DNA of 64,000 nucleotides from Novosphingobium sp. PP1Y (GTDB lineage Bacteria > Pseudomonadota > Alphaproteobacteria > Sphingomonadales > Sphingomonadaceae): contig NC_015583.1 of NCBI RefSeq assembly GCF_000253255.1, positions 992,001 through 1,056,000 on the forward strand, in the 5' to 3' direction. Of the stretch, positions 53,058 to 63,226 are shown piece after piece. Made by a program: the position numbers and the translations under genes. The notes beneath the pieces were generated by a model. The model was not told the origin of the DNA. It saw nothing but the letters and a program-made list of their open reading frames with translations, and did not search any database. Positions within the stretch are counted from its first letter, which is position 1. Each line of letters opens with the position of its first letter.

Positions 53058-54092
53058 TTAGCGCGGGTCTGGAAGAATCGGAATTTCCCGTCTTTCTTGC
53101 GCACTCTCCTGAGCCGCCCGGAGAACTTCCATGACCGCGATCGCATGCCGGGTGGGAACGGCTGGGCTTGCGCCAGCACTCAGGCAGTCGCGCACATTCT
53201 CATAGAACGCCTGATAGCAGCCGCGTTTGTTCGCAATCGGCCGGGCCGCCCCGTCGACGCCGGTTAATACTCCTTCGTGGGGGTCGATCCCCCAGGCAGC
53301 TTCGCGGGGCGTCATGCCGCTACTGCCTTGCTCTTCCTGCACGTCGAGGCCGCGCTTGATGTAGCTTGCCCTGGTGCCATGCACGGCAAAACGCAGGCCA
53401 TGATCGGGGACGAGCTGCGAGATGTGCAATATCGCGCGCGTTCTGGCATAGCGCAGCACGACATGCGCGAAGTCCGGCGCGTGACCTTCCAGTTTCTGGA
53501 TTGCGATATCCGCCCAGACGGCCTCGGGCATGCCGAAAAGGCTCAAGACCTGGTCGATCAGGTGCGGTCCTAGATCCTGCCAGACACCGCCAAATCGCTT
53601 GTCCTTCCAGCGCTGTCCCGCCTCGAGGCGCAGGCGGTCGAAGTGGCTTTCGAAATGCATCACCTCGCCCAGTTCGCCCGCTTCCACCAGCGACTGCAGG
53701 GTCAGGAAGTCAGCATCCCAGCGGCGGTTATGGAAGACGAAGACGTGCCGATCGCAATGCTCGGCGGTTTCGGCAATTCTGCGCGCGTCGGCGATGGTGA
53801 CGGCGAAGGGCTTGTCGATGACGACATGCTTGCCTGCTGCAAGAGCCGACAGCGCCTGCGGCGCGTGCAGGTGATCCGGCGTCGCCAGGACGACAAGTTC
53901 TATCGTCGGATCTGCCAGGACGGCGTCGATCTGCGTTTCAACCTGCAGGTCGGGCCAGTCGGCATGCACTTTGGCCGGATCGCTCGACACCACTGCCGCC
54001 AGTTCCACTCCGTCGGTGACCTGGAGCAGGGGAGCGTGAAAGACCTTGCCTGCCAGACCGTAGCCGATGAGGGCAGCTCGGATGCATTCCAC
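53058..54092 (-). CDS. Gfo/Idh/MocA-family oxidoreductase
   Basis: A 344-residue NAD(P)-dependent sugar or inositol dehydrogenase-like protein. The nucleotide loop is ALIGYGLAGKVFHAPLL; the catalytic Lys motif appears as IDKPFAV, and the second-domain motif is WQDLGPHLIDQVLSLFG. The F/HAP signature resembles the YdgJ/scyllo-inositol dehydrogenase subgroup. It is 82 bases past the start of the next gene upstream on the same strand, and converges on the GGDEF gene. The substrate is unknown. Confidence 0.88.
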   Translation of the reverse strand: MECIRAALIGYGLAGKVFHAPLLQVTDGVELAAVVSSDPAKVHADWPDLQVETQIDAVLADPTIELVVLATPDHLHAPQALSALAAGKHVVIDKPFAVTIADARRIAETAEHCDRHVFVFHNRRWDADFLTLQSLVEAGELGEVMHFESHFDRLRLEAGQRWKDKRFGGVWQDLGPHLIDQVLSLFGMPEAVWADIAIQKLEGHAPDFAHVVLRYARTRAILHISQLVPDHGLRFAVHGTRASYIKRGLDVQEEQGSSGMTPREAAWGIDPHEGVLTGVDGAARPIANKRGCYQAFYENVRDCLSAGASPAVPTRHAIAVMEVLRAAQESAQERREIPILPDPR

Positions 54093-54174
54093 GGTTACTG
54101 TCCTTCTCTAGCGCATGCGATGGGGGCTGAACTAAGGCCTAAGCGCGCATGGCCTTTGATGAAAGGGGGAAGGA

Positions 54175-54747
54175 TCAGTTGAGCGCGAGTTGGCCTTGCC
54201 GATTGTCGCGCAAGGAGCGGGATTCCCGCCGGCTCATCAGGCATCGTGCGCGCCCGGTCAGGGTATAGACGACGTGACGCTGCGCTCCGCGATTGTGGTG
54301 GTCGACCCGAAAGCCCTGATAGTGGCGGCGGATCAGCCCTTCCTTCACCAGCTCGGACACCGCCCTGCTGAGGTTGGTCTTGCCCGAGGTGCGCACACGG
54401 TCGCGCACTTCCTCGTCGATCATTGCAAGGGCCGCTTCGGGTTCGCTGGGCAGCTTGCCGGAGCGTTCCAGATCGGCGCGGATCCTTTCGGTGAGAGCCT
54501 GCCGCTTCGGATCGCGTGTTCCCATTGGAGTCAGGGCGTCGCAGAGCCAGTCGCGCAGCAGGATCGATCGTCCGTCGAAGGAAACGAACGGTCCGGCGCT
54601 TCCGTCCGGCCTGGCGATTTCGGCAATCAGCGACAGGACCATGAAGGCATAGCGCGGCCGGGAACTGGCATGGGCGACCTGGTCCAGCAGGGCGGCCATG
54701 TCACTGACCGAGGCACGCGGTGCGGATGGGGGCGGCGCAACAAACAT
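54175..54747 (-). CDS. Winged-helix-like protein of unknown function
   Basis: A 190-residue protein I do not recognise. The N-terminal half is helical (MAALLDQVAHASSRPRYAFM, LIAEIARPDGSAGPFV) and includes FDGRSILLRDWLCDAL. The C-terminal part TNLSRAVSELVKEGLIRRHYQG, followed by AQRHVVYTLTGRARC, reads like a winged helix with a beta hairpin. It may be a transcriptional regulator. Two perfect palindromes lie 34-101 bases upstream (54781-54798 and 54823-54848) and could be its operators. It has no partner genes; the 82-base gap to the oxidoreductase gives no clue. Confidence 0.65.
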   Translation of the reverse strand: MFVAPPPSAPRASVSDMAALLDQVAHASSRPRYAFMVLSLIAEIARPDGSAGPFVSFDGRSILLRDWLCDALTPMGTRDPKRQALTERIRADLERSGKLPSEPEAALAMIDEEVRDRVRTSGKTNLSRAVSELVKEGLIRRHYQGFRVDHHNRGAQRHVVYTLTGRARCLMSRRESRSLRDNRQGQLALN

Positions 54748-54780
54748 AACGGGAAGAAATAGAGCACAAACACGGAATCA

Positions 54781-54798
54781 TGAGAATCCCCTTTCTCA
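54781..54798. promoter_or_regulatory. Palindrome upstream of the winged-helix gene
   Basis: TGAGAA (54781-54786) and TTCTCA (54793-54798) are perfect inverted arms around TCCCCT. The site is 34 bases before the ATG of the gene at 54747 on the minus strand, where an operator could block transcription. Confidence 0.45.
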
Positions 54799-54822
54799 AG
54801 AGGACAACATTTTGTCGTCAAT

Positions 54823-54848
54823 GACACTTTACCGGCGGGTAAAGTGTC
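54823..54848. promoter_or_regulatory. 26-base perfect palindrome (candidate operator)
   Basis: GACACTTTACC (54823-54833) and GGTAAAGTGTC (54838-54848) are perfect 11-base inverted arms with a GGCG centre. There is no T run on either side, so an operator is more likely than a terminator. It lies 76 bases upstream of the winged-helix gene and 69 bases from the katG terminator. Confidence 0.6.
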
Positions 54849-54916
54849 GCGCGTGGCATTTGGCTGGGTCTGGATTGATCCGCCGCCCAGGATGGGGGAG
54901 CACAAGCCGTTCAATG

Positions 54917-54951
54917 AAAAAGCCGGCAACCCTGTCACGGGTGCCGGCTTT
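54917..54951 (-). terminator. Rho-independent terminator of katG
   Basis: AAAGCCGGCA (54919-54928) and TGCCGGCTTT (54942-54951) form a 10-base stem, extended by CCC and GGG after a one-base bulge. On the minus strand it is followed by a five-T run. It lies 58 bases after the katG stop. Confidence 0.88.
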
Positions 54952-55008
54952 CAATGCAGCTTGCATCTGGACTAGAGGGAGGCTTGCCTTTCCCCCTTGT
55001 GTGGAGCC

Positions 55009-57225
<2,217 letters not shown>

Positions 57226-57235
57226 GATGCTCTCC

Positions 57236-57276
57236 TGGTCCTGATCTTGCTCCCCGCTCCCGAGTGGATCAGACCA
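57236..57276. promoter_or_regulatory. Dyad between urtE and katG (operator or urt terminator)
   Basis: TGGTC and TGATC (57236-57246, split by one C) pair with GATCAGACCA (57267-57276). The 20-base centre separates the arms. It lies just upstream of the katG ribosome-binding site and 44 bases after the urtE stop on the same strand. Either role fits; there is no T run. Confidence 0.4.
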
Positions 57277-57319
57277 TGCCAGTGCTACGATTGCAAGACG
57301 CTCCAATCATGGCGAAAGG

Positions 57320-58051
57320 TCAGACATGGATCAGCGCGGCGACCTCGTCGGGCGGGGCCGTTTCAGTGCGGCCTTCCTTCACGATCCTGCCGCGCTGCAT
57401 CACGAAGAAACGGTCGGCGAAAGACCATGCAAAGTCGAGGTTCTGTTCGACGATCAGGATCGCCACGCCCAGTTCCTTGCGCACCCGCAGCAAGGCGTCC
57501 TCGATCTGCTGGACGATGTTGGGCTGGATGCCTTCGGTCGGCTCGTCGAGCAGGAGCAGCTCCGGTTGGCCGGCCAGCGCGCGCCCGATGGCAAGCTGCT
57601 GCTGCTCACCGCCGGAAAGGACTCCGGCCTTGCGGTCCGCGATCTGGGTCAGTTTGGGAAACAGCTCGAAGACCAATTCCGGCACTTTCTTCGCACCTGA
57701 AAAGCCCTTGCGTGTCAGGGCGGACAGGCCGACCTCCAGGTTTTCGCGAACGCTGAGGTGGGGGAAGACGTGGCGACCCTGCGGCACGAAGCCGATCCCC
57801 GCGCGCGAACGCTGGTGAGCCTGCATCTCGGTCACTTCATGGCCGTGCCAATAGATATGGCCGCCTGTACACGGGATCTGGCCCATGATCGTCTTGAGCA
57901 GGGTGGTCTTGCCCACGCCGTTGCGGCCCAGCACGGTCGCGCAATCGCCTTTCCTGAGGTCGAACGCGACATCCCAGAGCACCTGGCTCTTGCCGTAAGC
58001 GGAGCTGACTGTGCGCAAGTTGAGCAGCTGGTCTGCGTCTTCGATCGCCAT
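57320..58051 (-). CDS. urtE: Urea ABC transporter ATP-binding protein UrtE
   Basis: A 243-residue ABC ATPase of the LivF-like branched-chain/urea type. The Walker A is LGRNGVGKTTLLKT, the signature is LSGGEQQQLAIGRAL, and Walker B is LLLLDEPTEGIQPNIV, a sequence common in UrtE. VPQGRHVFPHLSVRENLEVG is the Q-loop region. It powers urea import together with UrtD. The start codon overlaps the urtD stop by one base. Confidence 0.93.
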   Translation of the reverse strand: MAIEDADQLLNLRTVSSAYGKSQVLWDVAFDLRKGDCATVLGRNGVGKTTLLKTIMGQIPCTGGHIYWHGHEVTEMQAHQRSRAGIGFVPQGRHVFPHLSVRENLEVGLSALTRKGFSGAKKVPELVFELFPKLTQIADRKAGVLSGGEQQQLAIGRALAGQPELLLLDEPTEGIQPNIVQQIEDALLRVRKELGVAILIVEQNLDFAWSFADRFFVMQRGRIVKEGRTETAPPDEVAALIHV

Positions 58052-58791
58052 CAGGCCCTCCCGAGATAGATTGCCGCGACTTCCTCGTCGGCGCGGATTT
58101 GCTCCAGCGTGCCTTCGCGCAGAAGCTGGCCCTGGTGAAGCACGACGACGTGGCCGCCCAGTTGCGAGACGAAGTCGATATCATGGTCGATGACCAGAAC
58201 CGCGTGCTTGCCGACCAGGGCTTTCACGATCTCTGCCGTCTGGGTGCTTTCCGCCGCGCCCATACCCGCAGTCGGCTCGTCGAGCAGGAGCAGTTCGGCA
58301 TCGGTGGCAACGACCATGCCGATCTCCAGCCATTGCTTCTCGCCATGGGAGAGATTGCCGGCAAGCGCATCGCGGCGCGGTGACAAGCCGACCGTCTCAA
58401 GGATTTCCTCGGCCCGGCTGCGGGCTTCGGCTTCGCCCTTGCGGCCGAACTTGGTCCACCAGCGGCGGTCGCGGGTGGCCGCGATCGTCAGGTTATCGAT
58501 CACCGAGAGCGCGACCAGCACGCCGGGCGTCTGGAACTTTCGGCAGATCCCCAGGCCGACGATCGAATGCTCTGCTTCGGCCTGGATTTCCCTGCCGTGG
58601 AACAGCACCTTCCCCGAGGTCGGCCGCACCCGGCCGATGATGGAATCGCACATGGTCGACTTGCCCGCGCCATTGGGACCGATGACCACCGTCATCGAGC
58701 CGCTTTCGATGGAAAGCGAGAGGTCGTTGATGGCCTTGAAGCCATCGAAATCGACGATTACATTGCGCATTTCGAGCATGGGAGCGGTCAT
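58051..58791 (-). CDS. urtD: Urea ABC transporter ATP-binding protein UrtD
   Basis: A 246-residue ABC ATPase of LivG type. Walker A is VIGPNGAGKSTMCDSI, the signature NLSHGEKQWLEIGMV and Walker B LLLLDEPTAGMG. CRKFQTPGVLVALSVIDNL is typical of UrtD. The ATG at 58791 overlaps the urtC stop (ATGA). A long in-frame extension upstream reads antisense-like within urtC and is not part of the gene. Confidence 0.93.
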   Translation of the reverse strand: MTAPMLEMRNVIVDFDGFKAINDLSLSIESGSMTVVIGPNGAGKSTMCDSIIGRVRPTSGKVLFHGREIQAEAEHSIVGLGICRKFQTPGVLVALSVIDNLTIAATRDRRWWTKFGRKGEAEARSRAEEILETVGLSPRRDALAGNLSHGEKQWLEIGMVVATDAELLLLDEPTAGMGAAESTQTAEIVKALVGKHAVLVIDHDIDFVSQLGGHVVVLHQGQLLREGTLEQIRADEEVAAIYLGRA

Positions 58792-59915
58792 GCGGGGATC
58801 TCCTTCGCGTTCGGGGCGCTGGCGGTTCCGGCGGCATCGGCCTCGGCGCGATCCTTGCGCCAGCGGGCGAAGAGGTCGCCCTTGCGCGAAGCCCGGAACG
58901 GGCGATCCTCTCCGAACAGCCCGGCAAGGCCGCGCGGCAGGACGGTGACGGCAAGAATGAACATGAGGCCCAGGAAGTAGAGCCACATTTCGGGCATGGC
59001 GGTGGAGATCTTGTCCTTGGCGAAGTTCACCAGCAAGGCCCCGGCGAGCGCACCGGCGACGCTGTGGCGGCCACCGATTGCGGCCCAGATCACCATTTCG
59101 ATCGAAGGCACAACGCCCACGAGGGCCGGCGAGATCACGCCGGAATGCAGCGTGAACAGTGCACCCGAAAGACTGGCGAGCAGGGCGCCCACGGCAAAGG
59201 CGATCACCTTGTAGGGCGTTGGGTCGTAGCCCAGGAAGCGCAGGCGATTGGTCCCGTCGCGGCTCGCCCGCAGGAGCTTGCCGAACCGCGAGGCGATGAG
59301 CCAGCGCAGGCCGAAGAAGGCCGCGGCGACGGTTGCGAGCGTGACGAAGTAGATGCCCGTCGCGGTTTCGGGAAGGTTGAGGTTGAAGCCCAGCAGCGTG
59401 CTGTAATTGGTGAGGCCGTTGAAGCCCCCTGTCATGTCCTGCTTGCTGATCAGGAGCGTGGCGAAGGCAAGGGCGAGGGCCTGCGTGATGAGGGCGAAAT
59501 AGACGCCGCCGATCCTGCGGCGAAAGATCGCCCAGCCCACGAGACCCGCCAGCGCGGGGGCGACGACGAAGACCGCGATGACAGCGAACAGGGCGCTGCC
59601 GAACGGTGCCCACCACCAGGGCAGTTTCTCGATCCCGCTCCAGACCATGAAGTCGGGCACTTCGCCGCTGCCCAGTTCGACGAGCTTGAGGTGCATGGCG
59701 ATGGCATAGCCGCCGATACCGAAGAACACCCCTTGGCCGAGGCTGAGGATACCGCCTTCGCCCCACAGCAGCACCAGTCCCATGGCCGTCAGGGACAAGG
59801 CGAGGAAACGCCCGAGCAGGTTGAGGTCGTAGCCGCTCAACACCCACGGGGCGGCCAGTGCGAGGAGAAAGGCCGCCAGTCCGGAGGCCAGTGGCAGGGA
59901 AAGTCTTGCGGGCAT
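58788..59915 (-). CDS. urtC: Urea ABC transporter permease UrtC
   Basis: A 375-residue permease with about nine hydrophobic segments. It has the LivM-like motif LWGEGGILSLGQGVFFGIGGYA and GGVYFALITQALALAFATLL, and AAIGGRHSVAGALAGALLVNF near the coupling helix. The C-terminal ~35 residues are charged (EDRPFRASRKGDLFARWRKD). It forms the channel with UrtB. ATG 59915 is chosen as the N-terminus of the first membrane segment; the upstream urtB ends 10 bases earlier. Confidence 0.93.
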   Translation of the reverse strand: MPARLSLPLASGLAAFLLALAAPWVLSGYDLNLLGRFLALSLTAMGLVLLWGEGGILSLGQGVFFGIGGYAIAMHLKLVELGSGEVPDFMVWSGIEKLPWWWAPFGSALFAVIAVFVVAPALAGLVGWAIFRRRIGGVYFALITQALALAFATLLISKQDMTGGFNGLTNYSTLLGFNLNLPETATGIYFVTLATVAAAFFGLRWLIASRFGKLLRASRDGTNRLRFLGYDPTPYKVIAFAVGALLASLSGALFTLHSGVISPALVGVVPSIEMVIWAAIGGRHSVAGALAGALLVNFAKDKISTAMPEMWLYFLGLMFILAVTVLPRGLAGLFGEDRPFRASRKGDLFARWRKDRAEADAAGTASAPNAKEIPA

Positions 59916-59925
59916 CGCCTCGCTC

Positions 59926-60819
59926 CTATTCTGCATCGAGTGCGCGGGACTTGACGGCAATCACGCCCTGCGGCCGGAACTGGAGGAAAAGGATGACGAA
60001 AAGCAGGGTAAGGACCTGCGCAAAGCTGACATCGACGAAAATCTGCGAGAGGGCGGTGATCAGGCCTATGATCAGCGCGGCAACGGTGGTGCCGACGATC
60101 GACCCCAGACCGCCGAGAATGACGACGAGGAAGGCCGTGACGATGTAGCCCTGGCCCACATTCGGGGTGACCGGACCCAGCAGGGCCAGCACGACGCCGC
60201 CGAGGCCTGCGACACCTGCGCCCAGCGCGAAGATGAAGCAATCGACGAGGCGCACATTGACGCCCATGGCTGCGGCCGTTGGGCGGTCCTGGTTGACCGC
60301 GCGCACGAGCAGGCCGATGCGCGTGAAACTGAGGATCGCGGCGAGGCCCAGCAGCACGGCGACGGCCACTATGAGGATGAAGATCCGCAGGGTCGGAAGC
60401 TGCAGCCCGGCGATGGTGAGGCCGCCATCGAGCCAGGCGGGCGCCGTCACCGAAACACCGGTCGCGCCGAACAGGTCGCGCGCGGCCTGCTGCATGATGA
60501 GGCTGACGCCCCAGGTGGCAAGCAGTGTGTCGAGCGGCCGCGCCGTCAGCCGGCTGACCAGAGCCACCTCCAGAAAACCGCCGAAGATGCCCGCGCCAAG
60601 CAGGGCGAAGGCAAGCGCAACGAGCAGGCCGAGCGGCCCCGGCACGATCGTCATCGCCATCCAGGCGAGATAGCCGCCCAGCATCAGGATTTCGCCGTGG
60701 GCCATGTTGATGACCCGCATCAGCCCGAAGCTGAGCGCAAGGCCGAGCGCCGCCAGCACGTAGAGTGAGGCGACGGAGAAGCCGTTGAAGAGCTGGCCGG
60801 TCAGAAATACCGCGTCCAT
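59926..60819 (-). CDS. urtB: Urea ABC transporter permease UrtB
   Basis: A 297-residue permease of LivH type with eight or so membrane segments. FSVASLYVLAALGLALSFGLMRVINMAHGE is its signature, along with GGLGSIVGTTVAALIIG. Many UrtB proteins have a long N-terminal periplasmic extension; this one is only the core. AGGAG lies before ATG 60819. The 126-base gap to urtA holds a strong hairpin. Confidence 0.93.
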   Translation of the reverse strand: MDAVFLTGQLFNGFSVASLYVLAALGLALSFGLMRVINMAHGEILMLGGYLAWMAMTIVPGPLGLLVALAFALLGAGIFGGFLEVALVSRLTARPLDTLLATWGVSLIMQQAARDLFGATGVSVTAPAWLDGGLTIAGLQLPTLRIFILIVAVAVLLGLAAILSFTRIGLLVRAVNQDRPTAAAMGVNVRLVDCFIFALGAGVAGLGGVVLALLGPVTPNVGQGYIVTAFLVVILGGLGSIVGTTVAALIIGLITALSQIFVDVSFAQVLTLLFVILFLQFRPQGVIAVKSRALDAE

Positions 60820-60865
60820 GTCCTGGCTCCTTTCGCTTGTTGGACTGTCTGCGTTATTCCGGCCT

Positions 60866-60898
60866 CTGTCCCGGGCAGGGGATCGTTGCCCGGGACAG
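60866..60898. terminator. Strong hairpin in the urtA-urtB gap (attenuator/mRNA stabiliser)
   Basis: CTGTCCCGGGCA (60866-60877) and TGCCCGGGACAG (60887-60898) are perfect 12-base arms with a 9-base loop. There is no T run. Such structures between a binding-protein gene and its permease gene often let the binding protein be made in excess by partial termination or by protecting the 3' end. Confidence 0.7.
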
Positions 60899-60945
60899 GG
60901 TGGGCGGTAAGGGCCGCCCAGCGGAAAACGGCAGAAGTCAGGTCA

Positions 60946-62169
60946 TCAGATCTTGCAGGACTTGCCCGGGAAGGTGACCGGGTCATACGGGTCCGGGTCG
61001 ATCGGGGCGGGCGATTTCCAGAGGATCTTGAACTGGCCGTCCGGTTGCGACTGGCCGATGTAGGCGGTCTGGATCAGGCTGTTGTTGTTCATGAACTTCG
61101 CATCGCCGAGCGGGGTCGGGATCGTGTCGAGCGTGACGGCGGCAGCGCGCACCTTTTCGGGATCTGTGCTCTTCGCCTTTTCGACCGCAGCCTTCCAGAC
61201 ATAGACGTCGAGATAGCCATGGATCATCGGATCGGTGATCACCGCGTCGGCGCCGAACTTCGCCTTGTAGGCTTCGATGAACTTCTTGTTGATGTCATTG
61301 TCGAGGCTCTGGAAGTAGTTCCAGGCTGCGTATCCACCCTCGACCAGCGATGGCCCCATCGCCATGGCTTCCTGCTCGCCGATCGAGAAGGACATGACCG
61401 GAATGACCTTGGGGCCCATGCCCGCCGCGGCCATCTGCTTGAAGAACGCGACGTTGCTGTCGCCGTTCAGGGTGTTGATGATGATGTCGGGCTTGGCAGC
61501 CTTGATCTTGCCCACCACGCCCGAGAACTCGGTTCCGCCCAGCGGCTGATATTCCTCGCCGGAGAGTGTGAGCCCGTCCTTCGCGATGTGCTTCTTGAGG
61601 ATCAGGTTGGCAGTGCGGGGATAGACGTAGTCCGAACCGACGAGGAAGAACTTCTTGTAGCCCTGCTCCTTGGCCCAGTCGTAGGCAGGCAGTGCCTGCT
61701 GGTTGGGCTGCGCGCCCGAGTACATGATGTTGGGCGAACATTCGTTGCCTTCGAACTGGACCGGGTACCAAAGCAGGCTGTGGTCCTTTTCGAAGACGGG
61801 AAGCATGGCCTTGCGGCTTGCCGAGGTCCAGCCGCCGAAAACGGTGGTCACGCCGTCGCCCTCGATCAACTTGGAAGCCTTCTGCGCGAAGATGGCCGGG
61901 TCCGAGGCGCCGTCTTCGACTACGGGCAGGATCTGCTTGCCCATGACCCCGCCGGCGGCGTTGATCTCGTCGATCGCTAGCTGGGTGGCGTTCTTCACGG
62001 TCACTTCGCTGATCGCCATGGTGCCGGAAAGCGAGTGCAGCACGCCGACCTTGATTGCGTCCGCATCGGCTGCAGACGCGCCCTCGTCGGCGCCCTTGCT
62101 GCAGGCGCCGAGCATGGCGGTGCAGGCCAGTGCAGTGGCAAGGAAAGCTCTCTTTTTCATGAATGCCAT
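60946..62169 (-). CDS. urtA: Urea ABC transporter substrate-binding lipoprotein UrtA
   Basis: A 407-residue periplasmic binding protein with a lipoprotein signal (FLATALACTAMLGAC, lipobox LGAC). The mature part has KVGVLHSLSGTMAISE, the typical UrtA opening, then VFGGWTSASRKAMLPVFEKD and LWYPVQFEGNECSPNIMY, the conserved urea-pocket region of UrtA/AmiC-like proteins. It captures urea for UrtBC. GGGGA six bases before ATG 62169 supports this start. It is the first gene of the urt operon; the porin gene lies 62 bases upstream. Confidence 0.94.
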   Translation of the reverse strand: MAFMKKRAFLATALACTAMLGACSKGADEGASAADADAIKVGVLHSLSGTMAISEVTVKNATQLAIDEINAAGGVMGKQILPVVEDGASDPAIFAQKASKLIEGDGVTTVFGGWTSASRKAMLPVFEKDHSLLWYPVQFEGNECSPNIMYSGAQPNQQALPAYDWAKEQGYKKFFLVGSDYVYPRTANLILKKHIAKDGLTLSGEEYQPLGGTEFSGVVGKIKAAKPDIIINTLNGDSNVAFFKQMAAAGMGPKVIPVMSFSIGEQEAMAMGPSLVEGGYAAWNYFQSLDNDINKKFIEAYKAKFGADAVITDPMIHGYLDVYVWKAAVEKAKSTDPEKVRAAAVTLDTIPTPLGDAKFMNNNSLIQTAYIGQSQPDGQFKILWKSPAPIDPDPYDPVTFPGKSCKI

Positions 62170-62231
62170 TGTCTATCCCCTTGGATGCCGGCCTGCGCAC
62201 CAGGCCGGTCGTCTGCGAATGAATGGAAAGG

Positions 62232-62951
62232 TCAGAAGCGCGCGCCGATGTATCCGACGACGGTCGCGCCGGCGCGGTTGTCGCCATTGGACGCGGCGGA
62301 GAACTTGTTGGTATCGATGTAGTCGGCACCGATCAGAAAGTGTCCGCGGGCATAGCTGACGCCCAGCTGCCAGTTGACCTTGTCGTTCCACCTCGTGCCG
62401 TCTTCGTATCCGACGAGGCCCTTCACGGCGAAACCGGTATTGTCGATCGGCAGCGTGGCGCTGGTGTAGGTGTAGGTGCTGTGCCCGGTGAAATGGTATT
62501 CGTCATGGATGACGCCCGCACCCAGCGTGACGGGCCCGACCGGCCCGCTGACGCCTACTTCGTACTGGTCGAAATCGATGTTCTCGGCGTCGTGGAAGAC
62601 GAGGCGCAGGTAGCGTGCCCGGACCTTCACCCCGGAGATCGTGCCCTGCAGGCCGGCATAGAGGTCGGTTTCCATCGCACCAGCGCCTGCATCCTTGTCG
62701 AGGCTCGAGGCCCAGACGCCCACAAATGCGCTGACGTTCTCGGCAATCGGCACACCTGCCTCGACCGAGCCCTGGATGACCGGCTTGGTATCGCTCAGCG
62801 ACGCACCGCGCAGGCGATAGTCGTTCAGGAACGTGACCCCGCCGTTGAAGGTGAACGGCAACTCGTCGTCGGCCATCGCCGGACTGGCAAAGGCTGCCGA
62901 AGCCGCGGCGAGGGTAAGGGCGCCAAGCGCAGCCTGCTTCCATCGTGTCAT
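62232..62951 (-). CDS. TorF-family outer-membrane porin
   Basis: A 239-residue beta-barrel protein with a signal peptide (LGALTLAAASAAFASPAMAD). The mature part begins LPFTFNGGVTFLNDYRLRGAS and ends in the aromatic GYIGARF, the end signature of outer-membrane barrels. TorF-type proteins are found as putative porins in Proteobacteria. Its position right upstream of urtA on the same strand suggests it lets urea or short amides across the outer membrane. That role is inferred from the neighbours. Confidence 0.85.
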   Translation of the reverse strand: MTRWKQAALGALTLAAASAAFASPAMADDELPFTFNGGVTFLNDYRLRGASLSDTKPVIQGSVEAGVPIAENVSAFVGVWASSLDKDAGAGAMETDLYAGLQGTISGVKVRARYLRLVFHDAENIDFDQYEVGVSGPVGPVTLGAGVIHDEYHFTGHSTYTYTSATLPIDNTGFAVKGLVGYEDGTRWNDKVNWQLGVSYARGHFLIGADYIDTNKFSAASNGDNRAGATVVGYIGARF

Positions 62952-63016
62952 TCTAGATTTCCCTCCACATTGAACCCTGACGCCGGACCCTGAAGCCCTG
63001 ACGCAGCTGGAGGTTG

Positions 63017-63155
63017 TGCAGTGCAGCACGAACGCGCCATGGGGTATTTGACGTATGCGCCGGACCGCCTGACGCAGCGCTGCGGCCCTTGGCCGAGTCC
63101 ATACGTCAAATGCCCCATATGATCGGGCCCGCCATGCGCCGATTGTGCACTTGCA
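63017..63155. promoter_or_regulatory. Divergent control region with a 19-base inverted repeat between porin/urt and ureD
   Basis: The arms at 63039-63057 and 63100-63118 (ATGGGGTATTTGACGTATG and the complement of it) match at 18 of 19 positions, with a 42-base spacer. TGCA-containing motifs lie outside on both sides: TGCAGTGCA (63017-63025) and TGCACTTGCA (63146-63155). The region separates leftward porin-urtABCDE from rightward ureD, so one regulator, perhaps of nitrogen control, could serve both. No sigma-54 box is clear. Confidence 0.65.
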
Positions 63156-63226
63156 AACGGAGGGGCGCGACCAACTCGCCGCTCCATCGACGAAGGACAC
63201 TGCCAAGCGTGCACCGGGCATTTGCC

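Noticed and set aside
58792..59847. Long N-terminal extension of urtD through urtC
   Set aside because: The extension is Arg/Pro-rich out-of-frame urtC sequence; UrtD begins at 58791 with its own domain start and overlaps urtC by ATGA.
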